The notes beneath the pieces were generated by a model. The model was given only the letters and a program-made list of their open reading frames with translations, ran no database searches and was not told the origin of the DNA. Position numbers and translations under genes: made by a program. Positions 19,966 through 27,930 of a stretch of DNA of 45,885 nucleotides are shown here, piece after piece. The DNA is from Bacteroidota bacterium (GTDB lineage: Bacteria; Bacteroidota; Bacteroidia; B-17B0; Aurantibacillaceae), in the NCBI GenBank assembly GCA_021323535.1, contig JAJONO010000037.1, positions 1 through 45,885 of the forward strand. Direction: 5' to 3'. Numbering within the stretch: position 1 is the first letter of the stretch; every line of letters starts with the position of its first letter.

Positions 19966-21428
19966 TAAATGCCTAGTGTTTTTATAGTTTCTTTTAAAAT
20001 TTCAAAATCATCAAAAGGATGTTTCACTCCTTTTATTTCCTGGTATTTCTCATGACCTTTTCCTGCAACGAGAATAATGTCTCCCGCATTACTCAGACTC
20101 AACGCTGTTTTAATAGCTTCTTTCCTGTCGGTGATACGAAGTGTTTTTTTCGCGTCAACAGGATTAATTCCTTTTTGCATCTGGTTCAGAATTTCTTCCG
20201 GATCCTCGCTTCTCGGATTATCAGAAGTAAGAATAACTTTTGTGCTATACTCGCAAGCAATGGCTGCCATCACAGGACGTTTGGTCGCATCCCTGTCTCC
20301 TCCGCAACCAACAAGAGTAATTACCTGTTCATTTCCTGTACGAATATCTTTTATAGTTTCCAGTACATTTTTCAAAGCATCCGGAGTATGAGCATAATCT
20401 ACAATTCCAATAACGCCATTCGGAGATTTTACATACTGAAACCGTCCTTCAACCGAATTGAGATTACTTAATGCGGTGAGAATATTTACTTTATCCTGCT
20501 TCAGTAAAGTTGCAGCGGCATACACAGCAAGGACATTATAAGCATTAAATGTTCCAATCAGTTTCACCCATACTTCCTGGTTATCGATACTGAGTAATAA
20601 ACCATTGAGGTGATTTTCGATGATCTTGCATTTGAAGTCAGCAACTGTTTTTAACCCATACGTATATTTCGATGCTTTTGTATTCTGCATCATTATCATT
20701 CCGTTCTTATCATCACGGTTCACTAAAGCAAAAGCTGTATTGGGAAGCTGATCAAAGAATTTCTTTTTTGCTTTTATATATTCATCAAATGTTTTATGAT
20801 AATCCAGATGATCGTGAGTGATGTTACTGAATAATGCTCCTGTAAAATTCAGTCCAGCGATCCTGTTTTGTACTACAGCATGTGAACTTACTTCCATGAA
20901 CGCGTATTCACAACCCTGTTCCACCATAGCATTTAGTAGTTCATTAAGCGATAAAGGATCGGGTGTTGTATGAGTTGCAGGGATTACTGTGTTATTTATT
21001 TTATTCTGAACAGTAGAAAGTAAACCAACAGAATATCCTAACGACTTAAACAGGTTAAATAAAAGTGTAACCGTTGTTGTCTTACCATTTGTGCCGGTTA
21101 TACCAACAAGTTTCAGTTTCTCAGACGGATTATCATAGTAATTACAAGCTACTATTCCGAGTGCGTTGGAAGAGTCGGCAACTTTTACATAGGTTACTGC
21201 TTCATTCTTTTTTTCCGGCATAATTTCACATACAATGGCAATGGCCCCGCCTTCAATGGCTTTGTCAATGAAAGAATGTCCGTCAACGCTTGTGCCGCTT
21301 GTTGCTACAAACAAAGAATCTTTTCTCACTTTACGCGAATCAAATGTCACCGAAGAAATAGCCATGTGCGTTGAGCCCAGGATCTCTTCCAGTTTCACTT
21401 TATATAATATGTCGCTTAGTAATTTCAT
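19965..21428 (-). CDS. murE: UDP-MurNAc-tripeptide ligase MurE, meso-diaminopimelate type
   Basis: MurE adds the third stem residue. The 487-residue protein has the P-loop [16 protein letters not shown], the central motif [22 protein letters not shown] (with the carbamylated-Lys region) and the C-terminal specificity motif [13 protein letters not shown]. The DNPR sequence is the established marker for meso-diaminopimelate instead of L-Lys, so the wall should be of the mDAP type. It starts 8 bases after the ftsI stop and ends on the first base of the mraY start region. Confidence 0.98.
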   Translation of the reverse strand: MKLLSDILYKVKLEEILGSTHMAISSVTFDSRKVRKDSLFVATSGTSVDGHSFIDKAIEGGAIAIVCEIMPEKKNEAVTYVKVADSSNALGIVACNYYDNPSEKLKLVGITGTNGKTTTVTLLFNLFKSLGYSVGLLSTVQNKINNTVIPATHTTPDPLSLNELLNAMVEQGCEYAFMEVSSHAVVQNRIAGLNFTGALFSNITHDHLDYHKTFDEYIKAKKKFFDQLPNTAFALVNRDDKNGMIMMQNTKASKYTYGLKTVADFKCKIIENHLNGLLLSIDNQEVWVKLIGTFNAYNVLAVYAAATLLKQDKVNILTALSNLNSVEGRFQYVKSPNGVIGIVDYAHTPDALKNVLETIKDIRTGNEQVITLVGCGGDRDATKRPVMAAIACEYSTKVILTSDNPRSEDPEEILNQMQKGINPVDAKKTLRITDRKEAIKTALSLSNAGDIILVAGKGHEKYQEIKGVKHPFDDFEILKETIKTLGI

Positions 21429-21436
21429 TTACTTAA

Positions 21437-23581
21437 TCAGCTTAGGATAAGAATGACCTTATTTCCTTTTCCTATTTTTTGTCCTGCTTCAATACTTTGT
21501 TTTTTCACGCTACCGAATCCCTGTAGTTTAACATATAATCCATGGTTTTCCAGTAAGAACAAAGCGTCTTTAGCTGACAAGCCCATTAAGTTTGGCATGA
21601 TGCCTTTCTTTAATTGTGTTTCAATTGAATTTTCTGATAATGCTATTTTTGTTGTGTCTCTCTGATTTTGTGAAACATATTTTTCTGATTCAACCTTTGT
21701 TGAAGGCAACGAGAATGCTTTTGCAATTCCATTTAGTTCGTTTGATTTGGTGGTGATCACCCTTGGCGCTTTCGTTAACAGATCTTTTCCCGAATTAATC
21801 GGTTTAAGAAAATCAACACTTCCTGAATACACCTTCTCAGCAATTTCTTTAAATACGGGACCAGCAACTAAACCTCCGTAATAAATACCATTACTTGGTG
21901 AATTGATAATAACGATGCAGGTGTAAAGAGGTTTGTCGGCAGGAAAATACCCAACGAAAGAAGCCATGTAATTACGTTGACCTATGTCGCCGTACACAGT
22001 TTTTCCGTGTTCTTTTTTCAGACCTATTTTAGCAATTTGAGCCGTACCTGTTTTTCCACCGACTTTAAATGCTGTAATATTTAAACCTTTCCCACTGCCA
22101 TTTTCAACAACACCTTCCATCAGTTTTTTTGCCTTTGCTATTGTTTCTTTTTTAACGATTTGATCAATCAGTACTTCTGTTTCGAATTTCTTTGTGGCAA
22201 TGCCGTTGCGCTTTATCTCATTAACAAAATAAGGCTTCACCATTTTTCCATCATTGGCGATAGCATTATATAACGATAAAGTCTGAAGAGGCGTGATCAT
22301 AGTTTCGTAACCATAACTCATTTGTGGTAAAGTAACACCTGACCATTGCTTGTGACTTACATCTTTTACAAATGGCGCCCCCTCTCCGGGAATAGAAATT
22401 CCTAGTTGTTTATTCAAATGCAGAGACTTTATTTTGTTTACATATTTTTGAGGGTCCCTTGAATAATATTTCATGATCAGTTTCGCAGTTGCAGCATTAG
22501 AAGATGTTTCAAATGCTTCCTGAACCGTAATCACAGGTTTCTTTGGCGGATGCGCATCCTTAATTGTTTTGTTGTAGTAGGTAACCTCGCCGTTGCCAAC
22601 CTCGATTTTTTCATCCAGACTAACGTTATAATCATCAATTACAGATAAGAATGACGCCAGTTTGAAAGTTGATCCTGGTTCTGCCGCATAACCGATCGCA
22701 TAATTCAAATCTTCGGAATACACCATTGAATCTTTTTTATTTCTTGTAAGATTGGCAATTGCTTTAATCGCTCCGGTTTTCACTTCCATCAATACAGCGC
22801 ATCCGTGCGAAGCATTGTTCTTGATCAGTGTTTTCATTAAAGCGTTTTCTGCAACGTCCTGGATGTTGATGTCAATCGTTGTATAAAGGTCACTTCCGTC
22901 TTTTGGCTCCACTTCGTTCTCATCATTAATAGGTCGCCAAACATCGCCCGCAATTTTCTGCATGAGACGTTGCCCGCCCACACCCACTAAAACAGAATCA
23001 AATGCTCCTTCTAATCCTACAGGCTTAATTCCTTTACGCGACATTCCAATAGTACGGGCCGCTAACCACTGGAACGGACGTTCACGTTTATTGGTTTGAA
23101 GAGTTACTAATCCACCACGTTTTCCTTTTCTGAAAATGGGAAAGGTTTTTAGTTTCTGAAGGTTTTTATGCGATACATTCTTCTGAATCACCACATAACG
23201 GTCCTTATCATTACGGGCCCTATTAAGAATTTTTAAATATTCGTTTTTTGTTTTATCGCCAAACAATGCACTAAGACATAAAGCAAGAGAATCTTTTTTA
23301 TCCTTAAATAATTTATCTTCTATACTCGGCGCGCAAATGTCAACCGCTACTTCGTAATAAGGAAGACTGGTTGCCAGCAAAGCTCCATTCGCGTCGAAAA
23401 TATTTCCACGAACTGCCTCAATCGTATGTAACTGCGTTGTATAGGACTCCGCTTTTGCCTTCCATTCTTCACCTTGCGAAAACTGGATAACACAAATACG
23501 CGCAATGATTCCAAATGCAAACAGGCACATGAAGACATACAGAATGTAAGTACGGGTTAATATTTGTTTTTTGTTTTCCAA
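21437..23581 (-). CDS. ftsI: Septal transpeptidase FtsI (class B PBP) with C-terminal PASTA domain
   Basis: FtsI crosslinks septal peptidoglycan together with FtsW. The 714-residue protein has a short cytoplasmic N-terminus, one membrane anchor (about 10-30) and the class B dimerisation domain with RGNIFDANGALLATS. The transpeptidase active site follows: SxxK in PGSTFKLAS, SxN in TSSNAATAK, and KTG in VGGKTGTAQ. A single PASTA domain closes the protein (about 655-714, IMPNLMGLSAKDALFLLENH). The PASTA tail is usual in Bacteroidota FtsI but absent from E. coli FtsI. It lies 3 bases after the ftsL-like gene. Confidence 0.97.
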   Translation of the reverse strand: MENKKQILTRTYILYVFMCLFAFGIIARICVIQFSQGEEWKAKAESYTTQLHTIEAVRGNIFDANGALLATSLPYYEVAVDICAPSIEDKLFKDKKDSLALCLSALFGDKTKNEYLKILNRARNDKDRYVVIQKNVSHKNLQKLKTFPIFRKGKRGGLVTLQTNKRERPFQWLAARTIGMSRKGIKPVGLEGAFDSVLVGVGGQRLMQKIAGDVWRPINDENEVEPKDGSDLYTTIDINIQDVAENALMKTLIKNNASHGCAVLMEVKTGAIKAIANLTRNKKDSMVYSEDLNYAIGYAAEPGSTFKLASFLSVIDDYNVSLDEKIEVGNGEVTYYNKTIKDAHPPKKPVITVQEAFETSSNAATAKLIMKYYSRDPQKYVNKIKSLHLNKQLGISIPGEGAPFVKDVSHKQWSGVTLPQMSYGYETMITPLQTLSLYNAIANDGKMVKPYFVNEIKRNGIATKKFETEVLIDQIVKKETIAKAKKLMEGVVENGSGKGLNITAFKVGGKTGTAQIAKIGLKKEHGKTVYGDIGQRNYMASFVGYFPADKPLYTCIVIINSPSNGIYYGGLVAGPVFKEIAEKVYSGSVDFLKPINSGKDLLTKAPRVITTKSNELNGIAKAFSLPSTKVESEKYVSQNQRDTTKIALSENSIETQLKKGIMPNLMGLSAKDALFLLENHGLYVKLQGFGSVKKQSIEAGQKIGKGNKVILILS

Positions 23582-23584
23582 TTC

Positions 23585-24037
23585 TTATTTATTGTTTTTG
23601 TACAGCTGTACGCTGTCAACTTTTATTTTTGTTGGTGGAACAATTGGTTCTTTTAATCCTAATTGTTCAGCCGATTTTGCTACCTGGCTCTGTTTACTCT
23701 CAAACATTAAATCACTTTTTGTAGAGATATATTCAGAGCGTAATTCTTTTAATTGATTTGTAATCTTATTCACTTCGCGTATCTTATCATCGGCATAATA
23801 ACCATTAGCTATGTATCCGATAGCTATGAGTGCCAGAAATAAAATGAACGGTAAATGCTTCAGTGTTTTGTCGCTCGATAAAAAAGTTCCGCTGAAAATG
23901 GAAGACAAGCCTTTTGCCAGCACGCCTTTCTTTCTTGGACGCGAAGGTTTCGAAGGTTCTTCGTTTACGGTTTCTTCCACCTCAACGATCTCTTCTTCGA
24001 TTTCTTCTTGTTTTTTATCTCTGTACTTGTTTGCCAC
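23585..24037 (-). CDS. ftsL: FtsL-like division protein
   Basis: This is a small bitopic protein of 150 residues. The cytoplasmic N-terminus (1-62) is very charged (EEIEEEIVEVEETVNEE). One membrane segment at about 64-82 is followed by a periplasmic coiled coil (about 86-125). The family is barely conserved in sequence, so the call rests on topology, length and its position between rsmH and ftsI, where FtsL lies in almost all dcw clusters. It would form a complex with FtsQ and a DivIC/FtsB partner not seen here. Confidence 0.85.
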   Translation of the reverse strand: MANKYRDKKQEEIEEEIVEVEETVNEEPSKPSRPRKKGVLAKGLSSIFSGTFLSSDKTLKHLPFILFLALIAIGYIANGYYADDKIREVNKITNQLKELRSEYISTKSDLMFESKQSQVAKSAEQLGLKEPIVPPTKIKVDSVQLYKNNK

Positions 24038-24048
24038 TGCGTGGAATT

Positions 24049-24107
24049 TTTAGTTTTTAATTATTAGTTCTTAGTATTTGTGATTTCCAGGTTTATTAAA
24101 AACTAAA
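24049..24107. repeat. AT-rich inverted repeat between rsmH and ftsL
   Basis: Perfect 13-bp arms, TTTAGTTTTTAAT (24049-24061) and ATTAAAAACTAAA (24095-24107), are separated by 33 bases; partial further copies of ACTAAAAACT flank them. This 89-base gap is the only large break in the upstream half of the cluster. The element resembles low-complexity intergenic repeats of Bacteroidota more than a terminator, since both arms are AT-rich. Confidence 0.5.
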
Positions 24108-24126
24108 CACTAAAAACTCACAACTA

Positions 24127-25035
24127 TTAAAGCTTTTCCGCTACTCTTAGTTTAGCGCTTCTTGCTCTTGTATTACTTTTAATTTCTTCTTCCGTGGGGA
24201 GGATCGGTTTTGATGTTAAGTTTTTAAACACTTTTTTAGTTGACCCAAATATGATATCCCTCTCTTCCACACCTTCTACATTTCCTGCCCTGATCACATT
24301 CTTTACTAATCTGTCCTCGAGACTGTGATAAGAGATGACCACCAATCGTCCGCCTTTATCTAAAAGCTCAACACATTGTGTGAGGCATTCTTTCAGGACT
24401 TCCATTTCCTGGTTTGCTTCGATCCGCAACGCTTGAAAAACCTTTGCGAGGTATTTGTGCGCTTCGAACTTTGGCGTTCCGGGTTTGATCACTTCTTTTA
24501 ACTCTTCTGTGGTGTTTATTTTATTTTCTGCTCTCGCTGTAACAATCAGTTTCGCGATTTTTGCAGCGTTTAAAACTTCCCCGTATTCTTTGAAAATTCC
24601 GATGAGTTGTTTTTCAGAATATTCATTGATGATCTTTTTCGCCGAGAGTTCACTCTTCTGGTTCATTCTCATATCGAGCTCCGATTCAAAGCGAATGGAA
24701 AAACCTCGTGACGCTTCATCGAACTGATGAGAAGAAACCCCGAGATCTCCAAGGATACCATTCACTTTTGTTACTCCGTACAAACGAAGATAATTTTTAA
24801 TGAACCTGAAGTTTTGCGGAATCAATGTGAAGCGTTTATCCTTCAATGCATTTTTCTGCGCATCTTCATCCTGGTCGAAAGCGAAGAGTTTTCCTTTTTC
24901 GTTGAGCTGTTTCAGAATGTGAGCCGAATGTCCGCCACCGCCAAAGGTGAGGTCAACATACACACCGGAAGGGTCAATGTTAAGGTTATCAATACAAGCT
25001 TGTAAAAGAACGGAAGTGTGATAAGCGTTACTCAT
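24127..25035 (-). CDS. rsmH: 16S rRNA (cytosine1402-N4)-methyltransferase RsmH (MraW)
   Basis: RsmH methylates C1402 of 16S rRNA using S-adenosylmethionine. The protein begins MSNAYHTSVLLQACIDNL, close to the family's usual start. It has the SAM-binding motif VDLTFGGGGHSAHIL, GILGDLGVSSHQFDEASRGFS as the family marker, and the C-terminal SYHSLEDRLVKN. ATG 25035 overlaps the mraZ stop by 8 bases and gives the family's usual N-terminus; an in-frame ATG at 25047 would add four residues. The length of 302 is normal. Confidence 0.97.
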   Translation of the reverse strand: MSNAYHTSVLLQACIDNLNIDPSGVYVDLTFGGGGHSAHILKQLNEKGKLFAFDQDEDAQKNALKDKRFTLIPQNFRFIKNYLRLYGVTKVNGILGDLGVSSHQFDEASRGFSIRFESELDMRMNQKSELSAKKIINEYSEKQLIGIFKEYGEVLNAAKIAKLIVTARAENKINTTEELKEVIKPGTPKFEAHKYLAKVFQALRIEANQEMEVLKECLTQCVELLDKGGRLVVISYHSLEDRLVKNVIRAGNVEGVEERDIIFGSTKKVFKNLTSKPILPTEEEIKSNTRARSAKLRVAEKL

Positions 25036-25498
25036 CTTCACCGTCATTAAAGTTCAATCCCCCTAACACATCCTCTGCTAGTTTCTCAATGTTAATATCC
25101 TGGTTCAGGAAGTCTTCATACATTTTTTTATCCCACAATTCAATCACATTATTACTTCCCAGTACTTTCAGATCACTTTTAATTTCAGCGTAATCAGTCA
25201 GCGACTTTGGCAACAATAATCGCCCTGTGGTATCGGCAAGAACATTGGTTGCTCCGCCTGTAAATTTTCTCACGAACACATCGTTCGCTTTGATAAGACG
25301 ATTGAGCTTGCCCAGTTTTTTATTCAGTTTTTCCCATTCCTGCAGCGGATACAACACGAGACATTTCTGATGCAGGTTCCGGTTAATGACAAAGCCGTGA
25401 TCAAAAAGAGTTTCGAGTTGCTTCCTGAGATCAACAGGAAACATGAAACGTCCTTTCGCATCTACTTTACAATCGTATTCTCCTATAAGGCTTGTCAT
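25028..25498 (-). CDS. mraZ: Transcriptional regulator MraZ
   Basis: MraZ is a DNA-binding protein with two AbrB-like (SpoVT/MraZ) domains that usually controls its own dcw operon. From ATG 25498 the protein has 156 residues beginning MTSLIGEYDCKVDAKGRFMFP, a canonical MraZ N-terminus. The second DxxGR motif is ADTTGRLLLPKSL. A longer GTG frame from 25546 is rejected because that codon lies inside the operator and upstream of the promoter box at 25523-25530. Four phased boxes just upstream (25543-25579) suggest autoregulation. Confidence 0.95.
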   Translation of the reverse strand: MTSLIGEYDCKVDAKGRFMFPVDLRKQLETLFDHGFVINRNLHQKCLVLYPLQEWEKLNKKLGKLNRLIKANDVFVRKFTGGATNVLADTTGRLLLPKSLTDYAEIKSDLKVLGSNNVIELWDKKMYEDFLNQDINIEKLAEDVLGGLNFNDGEDE

Positions 25499-25522
25499 TA
25501 CTGGGTTTTGGCCGATTAGAGG

Positions 25523-25530
25523 CAAAAATA
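25523..25530 (-). promoter_or_regulatory. Promoter -7 box of the dcw cluster
   Basis: On the minus strand this is TATTTTTG, an exact match to the Bacteroidota -7 consensus TAnnTTTG. It lies 24 bases before the mraZ ATG, giving a leader of about 19 bases. The -33 area falls inside the phased MraZ-type boxes. Confidence 0.75.
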
Positions 25531-25542
25531 CGCATAATTTTA

Positions 25543-25579
25543 CCACTTTCTACCACTGAATGACACTTTTTACCACTTT
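25543..25579 (-). promoter_or_regulatory. Four MraZ-type operator boxes with 10-bp period
   Basis: Read on the minus strand, the boxes are AAAGTGG (25573-25579), AAAGTGT (25563-25569), TCAGTGG (25553-25559) and AAAGTGG (25543-25549), each separated by exactly 3 bases. MraZ proteins are known to bind tandem short repeats at their own promoters; the AAAGTG(T/G)-N3 form has been described in Mycoplasma. The boxes overlap the expected -33 region of the mraZ promoter, which would suit repression, though activation is not excluded. Confidence 0.8.
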
Positions 25580-25750
25580 TGTTGAAAAATCAAAATTGTT
25601 AACATCCTCAAAATGAGGGGTTTTTGAAACCGATTTTGGAAGATAAAAACGCTGAGGCAATGACTTGGCAAGGATTCTGAAAGGATCTGATAGTGAAAAA
25701 AAGCAATGCGTTTTAGGAAAAATCCGTATAGGATATTAACAATTAGTGAT

Positions 25751-25758
25751 TAATTTTG
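25751..25758 (+). promoter_or_regulatory. Promoter -7 box for the acyltransferase gene
   Basis: TAATTTTG is an exact TAnnTTTG match, 11 bases before ATG 25770. The transcript would start only a few bases before the ATG, which excludes the in-frame GTG at 25746 as start. Confidence 0.7.
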
Positions 25759-25769
25759 CCCCACCCCGA

Positions 25770-26624
25770 ATGGAAGCCAAAAAATACATAGATGTGGACA
25801 AGGTTTTGAGAACCAAGGCCAAAACTTTGTATAAGATCCTGCCCCGTTTTGCTATCAACTGGCTCAAACGAAAGCTTCACGAAGACGAAATCAACGAAGG
25901 AATGGTTTACCTGGATAAGTTCCAGGAATTGGAATTTAATGAGGAAGTTTTAAAATTCCTGAAGGTTAAAGTGGAAGTTCATGGAGTTGAAAATTTACCA
26001 GTGACCGGAGGTGTGATCGTGGCCGCTAATCACCCCCTTGGCGGAATGGATGGAATGGCGCTGATCAAAGCCATGGGCGATATCCGACCTGATGTTCGTT
26101 TTATTGTGAATGACATTCTGAAAAACATAAAAAATTATGGTGATGTTTTTGTTGGAGTGAATAAGGTAGGCGGACAAAGCCGTAACAGCCTGCAATTTGT
26201 GGAACAAATCTACGGTCAGGAAGTAGCTGTTCTTGTTTTCCCTGCCGGCCTAGTAAGCAGAAAGTTTCCGGAAGGGATTCGTGATCTGGCCTGGAACAAA
26301 AGCTTCATCAATAAATCGATCAAATACAACAAACCTATTGTTCCTGTTTTTATTGAGGGACATAATTCCAAATTCTTTTACAATTTCGCGAAGTGGAGAA
26401 AACGTCTGGGCATAAAAGCAAATATTGAAATGCTTTTTCTCCCTGATGAAATGTTCCGACAAAAAGGAAACACTATCAAAATTCATTTCGGAAAAATCAT
26501 TGAACCTTCCCTCTTCTACACGGTTTACACACCTCAGCAGTGGACCGATATTATGCACGATTACATTTACACGGATGCCATTCAGAAAGGTGTTGCGTTT
26601 AAGGATTACGTGAAGAAGAAATAA
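25770..26624 (+). CDS. PlsC-like lysophospholipid/glycerol acyltransferase family protein
   Basis: From ATG 25770 the protein has 284 residues. The acyltransferase block I is NHPLGGMDG, the H-x5-D variant seen in the branch related to ornithine/glycine-lipid O-acyltransferases; plain PlsC has HxxxxD. Further blocks are FVGVNKVGG, VLVFPAGLVSRKFPEG (the EGxR-like block) and KPIVPVFIEG. It probably transfers an acyl chain to a lysolipid at the inner membrane. A role in amino-acid-containing lipids is plausible for a Bacteroidota but is only inferred. It is divergent from mraZ and convergent with the DoxX gene. Confidence 0.85.
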   Translation: MEAKKYIDVDKVLRTKAKTLYKILPRFAINWLKRKLHEDEINEGMVYLDKFQELEFNEEVLKFLKVKVEVHGVENLPVTGGVIVAANHPLGGMDGMALIKAMGDIRPDVRFIVNDILKNIKNYGDVFVGVNKVGGQSRNSLQFVEQIYGQEVAVLVFPAGLVSRKFPEGIRDLAWNKSFINKSIKYNKPIVPVFIEGHNSKFFYNFAKWRKRLGIKANIEMLFLPDEMFRQKGNTIKIHFGKIIEPSLFYTVYTPQQWTDIMHDYIYTDAIQKGVAFKDYVKKK

Positions 26625-26632
26625 ACTCTTAA

Positions 26633-26719
26633 TTTAACCACAAGGAACGCAAAGGAAATCACTAAGGTTCACAAAGACTTTGTGAACCTTTGAAAACATT
26701 GTGTCGCTTTGTGGTTAAA
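26633..26719. repeat. Nested inverted repeat at a convergent gene junction
   Basis: The inner palindrome is perfect: AAGGTTCACAAAG (26664-26676), one centre base, CTTTGTGAACCTT (26678-26690). The outer arms are TTTAACCACAA (26633-26643) and TTGTGGTTAAA (26709-26719). The element sits between two converging genes, so it may end transcription from both sides. The ACCACAA...AAAGG wording also resembles small dispersed intergenic repeats of Bacteroidota. Confidence 0.75.
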
Positions 26720-26730
26720 AATTCCAGGAA

Positions 26731-27165
26731 TTACTTCACAAATTTTTTAATCAGAAAATCTACACTGATTCTTCCAGCGCCGAAAGTCATCAACACCAAC
26801 AGCATGAGAATATAATAAAGAGGAATTTCATAACCGTTATCTGAAGAAGGAAAACCATTTTCCCAATGAACAGTTTTAATGGCAACTATCATTGTGATAA
26901 TTAACGGAAGAGAAATGATTCGCGTTGCTAAACCAAGAGTCAACAAAAATACACCAGCCATTTCTGTTGTTGCGGCAAGATACGCGTTCAGCTTCGGCAG
27001 CGGCATTCCCATTCCAGCAAACCATTCGGCAATGGCGTTAATGTCGGCCCACTTATTTTTTGCAGGTTCCCAGAATCCGTAAGCAAGGATCAAACGTAAA
27101 AGAAGCAGAATAACATCTTGTCCTTTGTTGGTGATGTCTTCATACTTTGATAAAATTTTCCTCAT
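26731..27165 (-). CDS. DoxX family membrane protein (bufferin-cluster BufD/HvfD-like)
   Basis: This 144-residue protein has about four membrane segments (about 17-30, 58-78, 82-98, 112-130) and the DoxX layout: RLILAYGFWEPAKNKW, WFAGMGMPLPKLNAYLAATTEMAG and GLATRIISLPL. DoxX proteins are small quinone/redox-associated membrane proteins of poorly defined function. Here the gene follows the DUF2063 gene by 6 bases on the same strand. DoxX is the usual fourth member of hvf/buf clusters in Proteobacteria, and this context gives it a likely role in peptide-mediated metal handling. Confidence 0.85.
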   Translation of the reverse strand: MRKILSKYEDITNKGQDVILLLLRLILAYGFWEPAKNKWADINAIAEWFAGMGMPLPKLNAYLAATTEMAGVFLLTLGLATRIISLPLIITMIVAIKTVHWENGFPSSDNGYEIPLYYILMLLVLMTFGAGRISVDFLIKKFVK

Positions 27166-27171
27166 AAAATC

Positions 27172-27930
27172 TTAAGCTAAAAACCCAATAATGAAGTTGC
27201 GTTGCTTTAGATCGTTTATAAATTCGAGAGAACGATCCTTCAATAATTTAATATCGTTGATCTGGAACAATGAATTGGCTTCAACAAGAATGTCTTTAAG
27301 TATTGCTCCGTTTTTTAAATTTTCGAGAATGTAGGTATAGAACATGGAAAGATCGACAAACTGAACGTTGCCGCTTTCCTTCTCACGATAAATGAGTAAA
27401 AAATAATCTCCTTTTTTTTCTGCGAGTCCATCTGTTGGCGCAGTAGTGTGCACAGGATATTCGAGCTTCACTAAAATATTTTCAGGATTTATTGCAATAG
27501 GATCGCTCACCCAATCCCCTTCTTGTTTTACCTTTGGATACTCAATATCTTCCATAGTATGAACTTCGAGTTCGAGCCATTCGAAATATAAAAGATCGTT
27601 TAAGAAAGGAATATTTAATTTTTCCTGTATGTTTTTTTCTTTGCAATAGCCATAAAACTCCAGTGGCATTTTCCACACCTGGGGCGTTTGACATTTATGC
27701 TCCGAATAAAACGTCTGCACAAGATCTTTCCAGATCTCATTGTCTAAAAAACTATAAGTAATAGGATATGCCGTTTCGATAATATCTTCGGCAATGTTGT
27801 AACACAGGCGACGATACTGATACAGATTATCTTTATTGATATCGATCAGGTTATCGGGTGTAATACCTGTTCTGCAATAATCTGCAAGAATAGATTGTTG
27901 TGAATATGTTTCTTTTTTAAGCAGCGACAT
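27172..27930 (-). CDS. DUF2063 family protein, MNIO partner (BufC/HvfC-like)
   Basis: This 252-residue soluble protein has an N-terminal helical domain of the DUF2063 type (about 10-95). Markers are ILADYCRTGITPDNLIDINKDNLYQYRRLCYNI (split over two helices) and AYPITYSFLDNEIWKDLV. A second, beta-rich region (about 130-250) follows, with HTTAPTDGLAEKKGDYFLLIYREKES. DUF2063 proteins are the established partners of DUF692/MNIO enzymes and are thought to bring the precursor peptide to the enzyme. Its start overlaps the MNIO 3' end by 14 bases, so the two should be made together. Confidence 0.85.
   Translation of the reverse strand: MSLLKKETYSQQSILADYCRTGITPDNLIDINKDNLYQYRRLCYNIAEDIIETAYPITYSFLDNEIWKDLVQTFYSEHKCQTPQVWKMPLEFYGYCKEKNIQEKLNIPFLNDLLYFEWLELEVHTMEDIEYPKVKQEGDWVSDPIAINPENILVKLEYPVHTTAPTDGLAEKKGDYFLLIYREKESGNVQFVDLSMFYTYILENLKNGAILKDILVEANSLFQINDIKLLKDRSLEFINDLKQRNFIIGFLA

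Noticed and set aside
25499-25546. Extended MraZ from a GTG at 25546
   Set aside because: The codon lies within the operator boxes and upstream of the -7 box, and the canonical MraZ N-terminus begins at 25498.
25603-25625. Small hairpin CCTCA-AAA-TGAGG followed by GGTTTTTG
   Set aside because: The stem is only 5 bp and no gene ends upstream on the plus strand, so it is not supported as a terminator.
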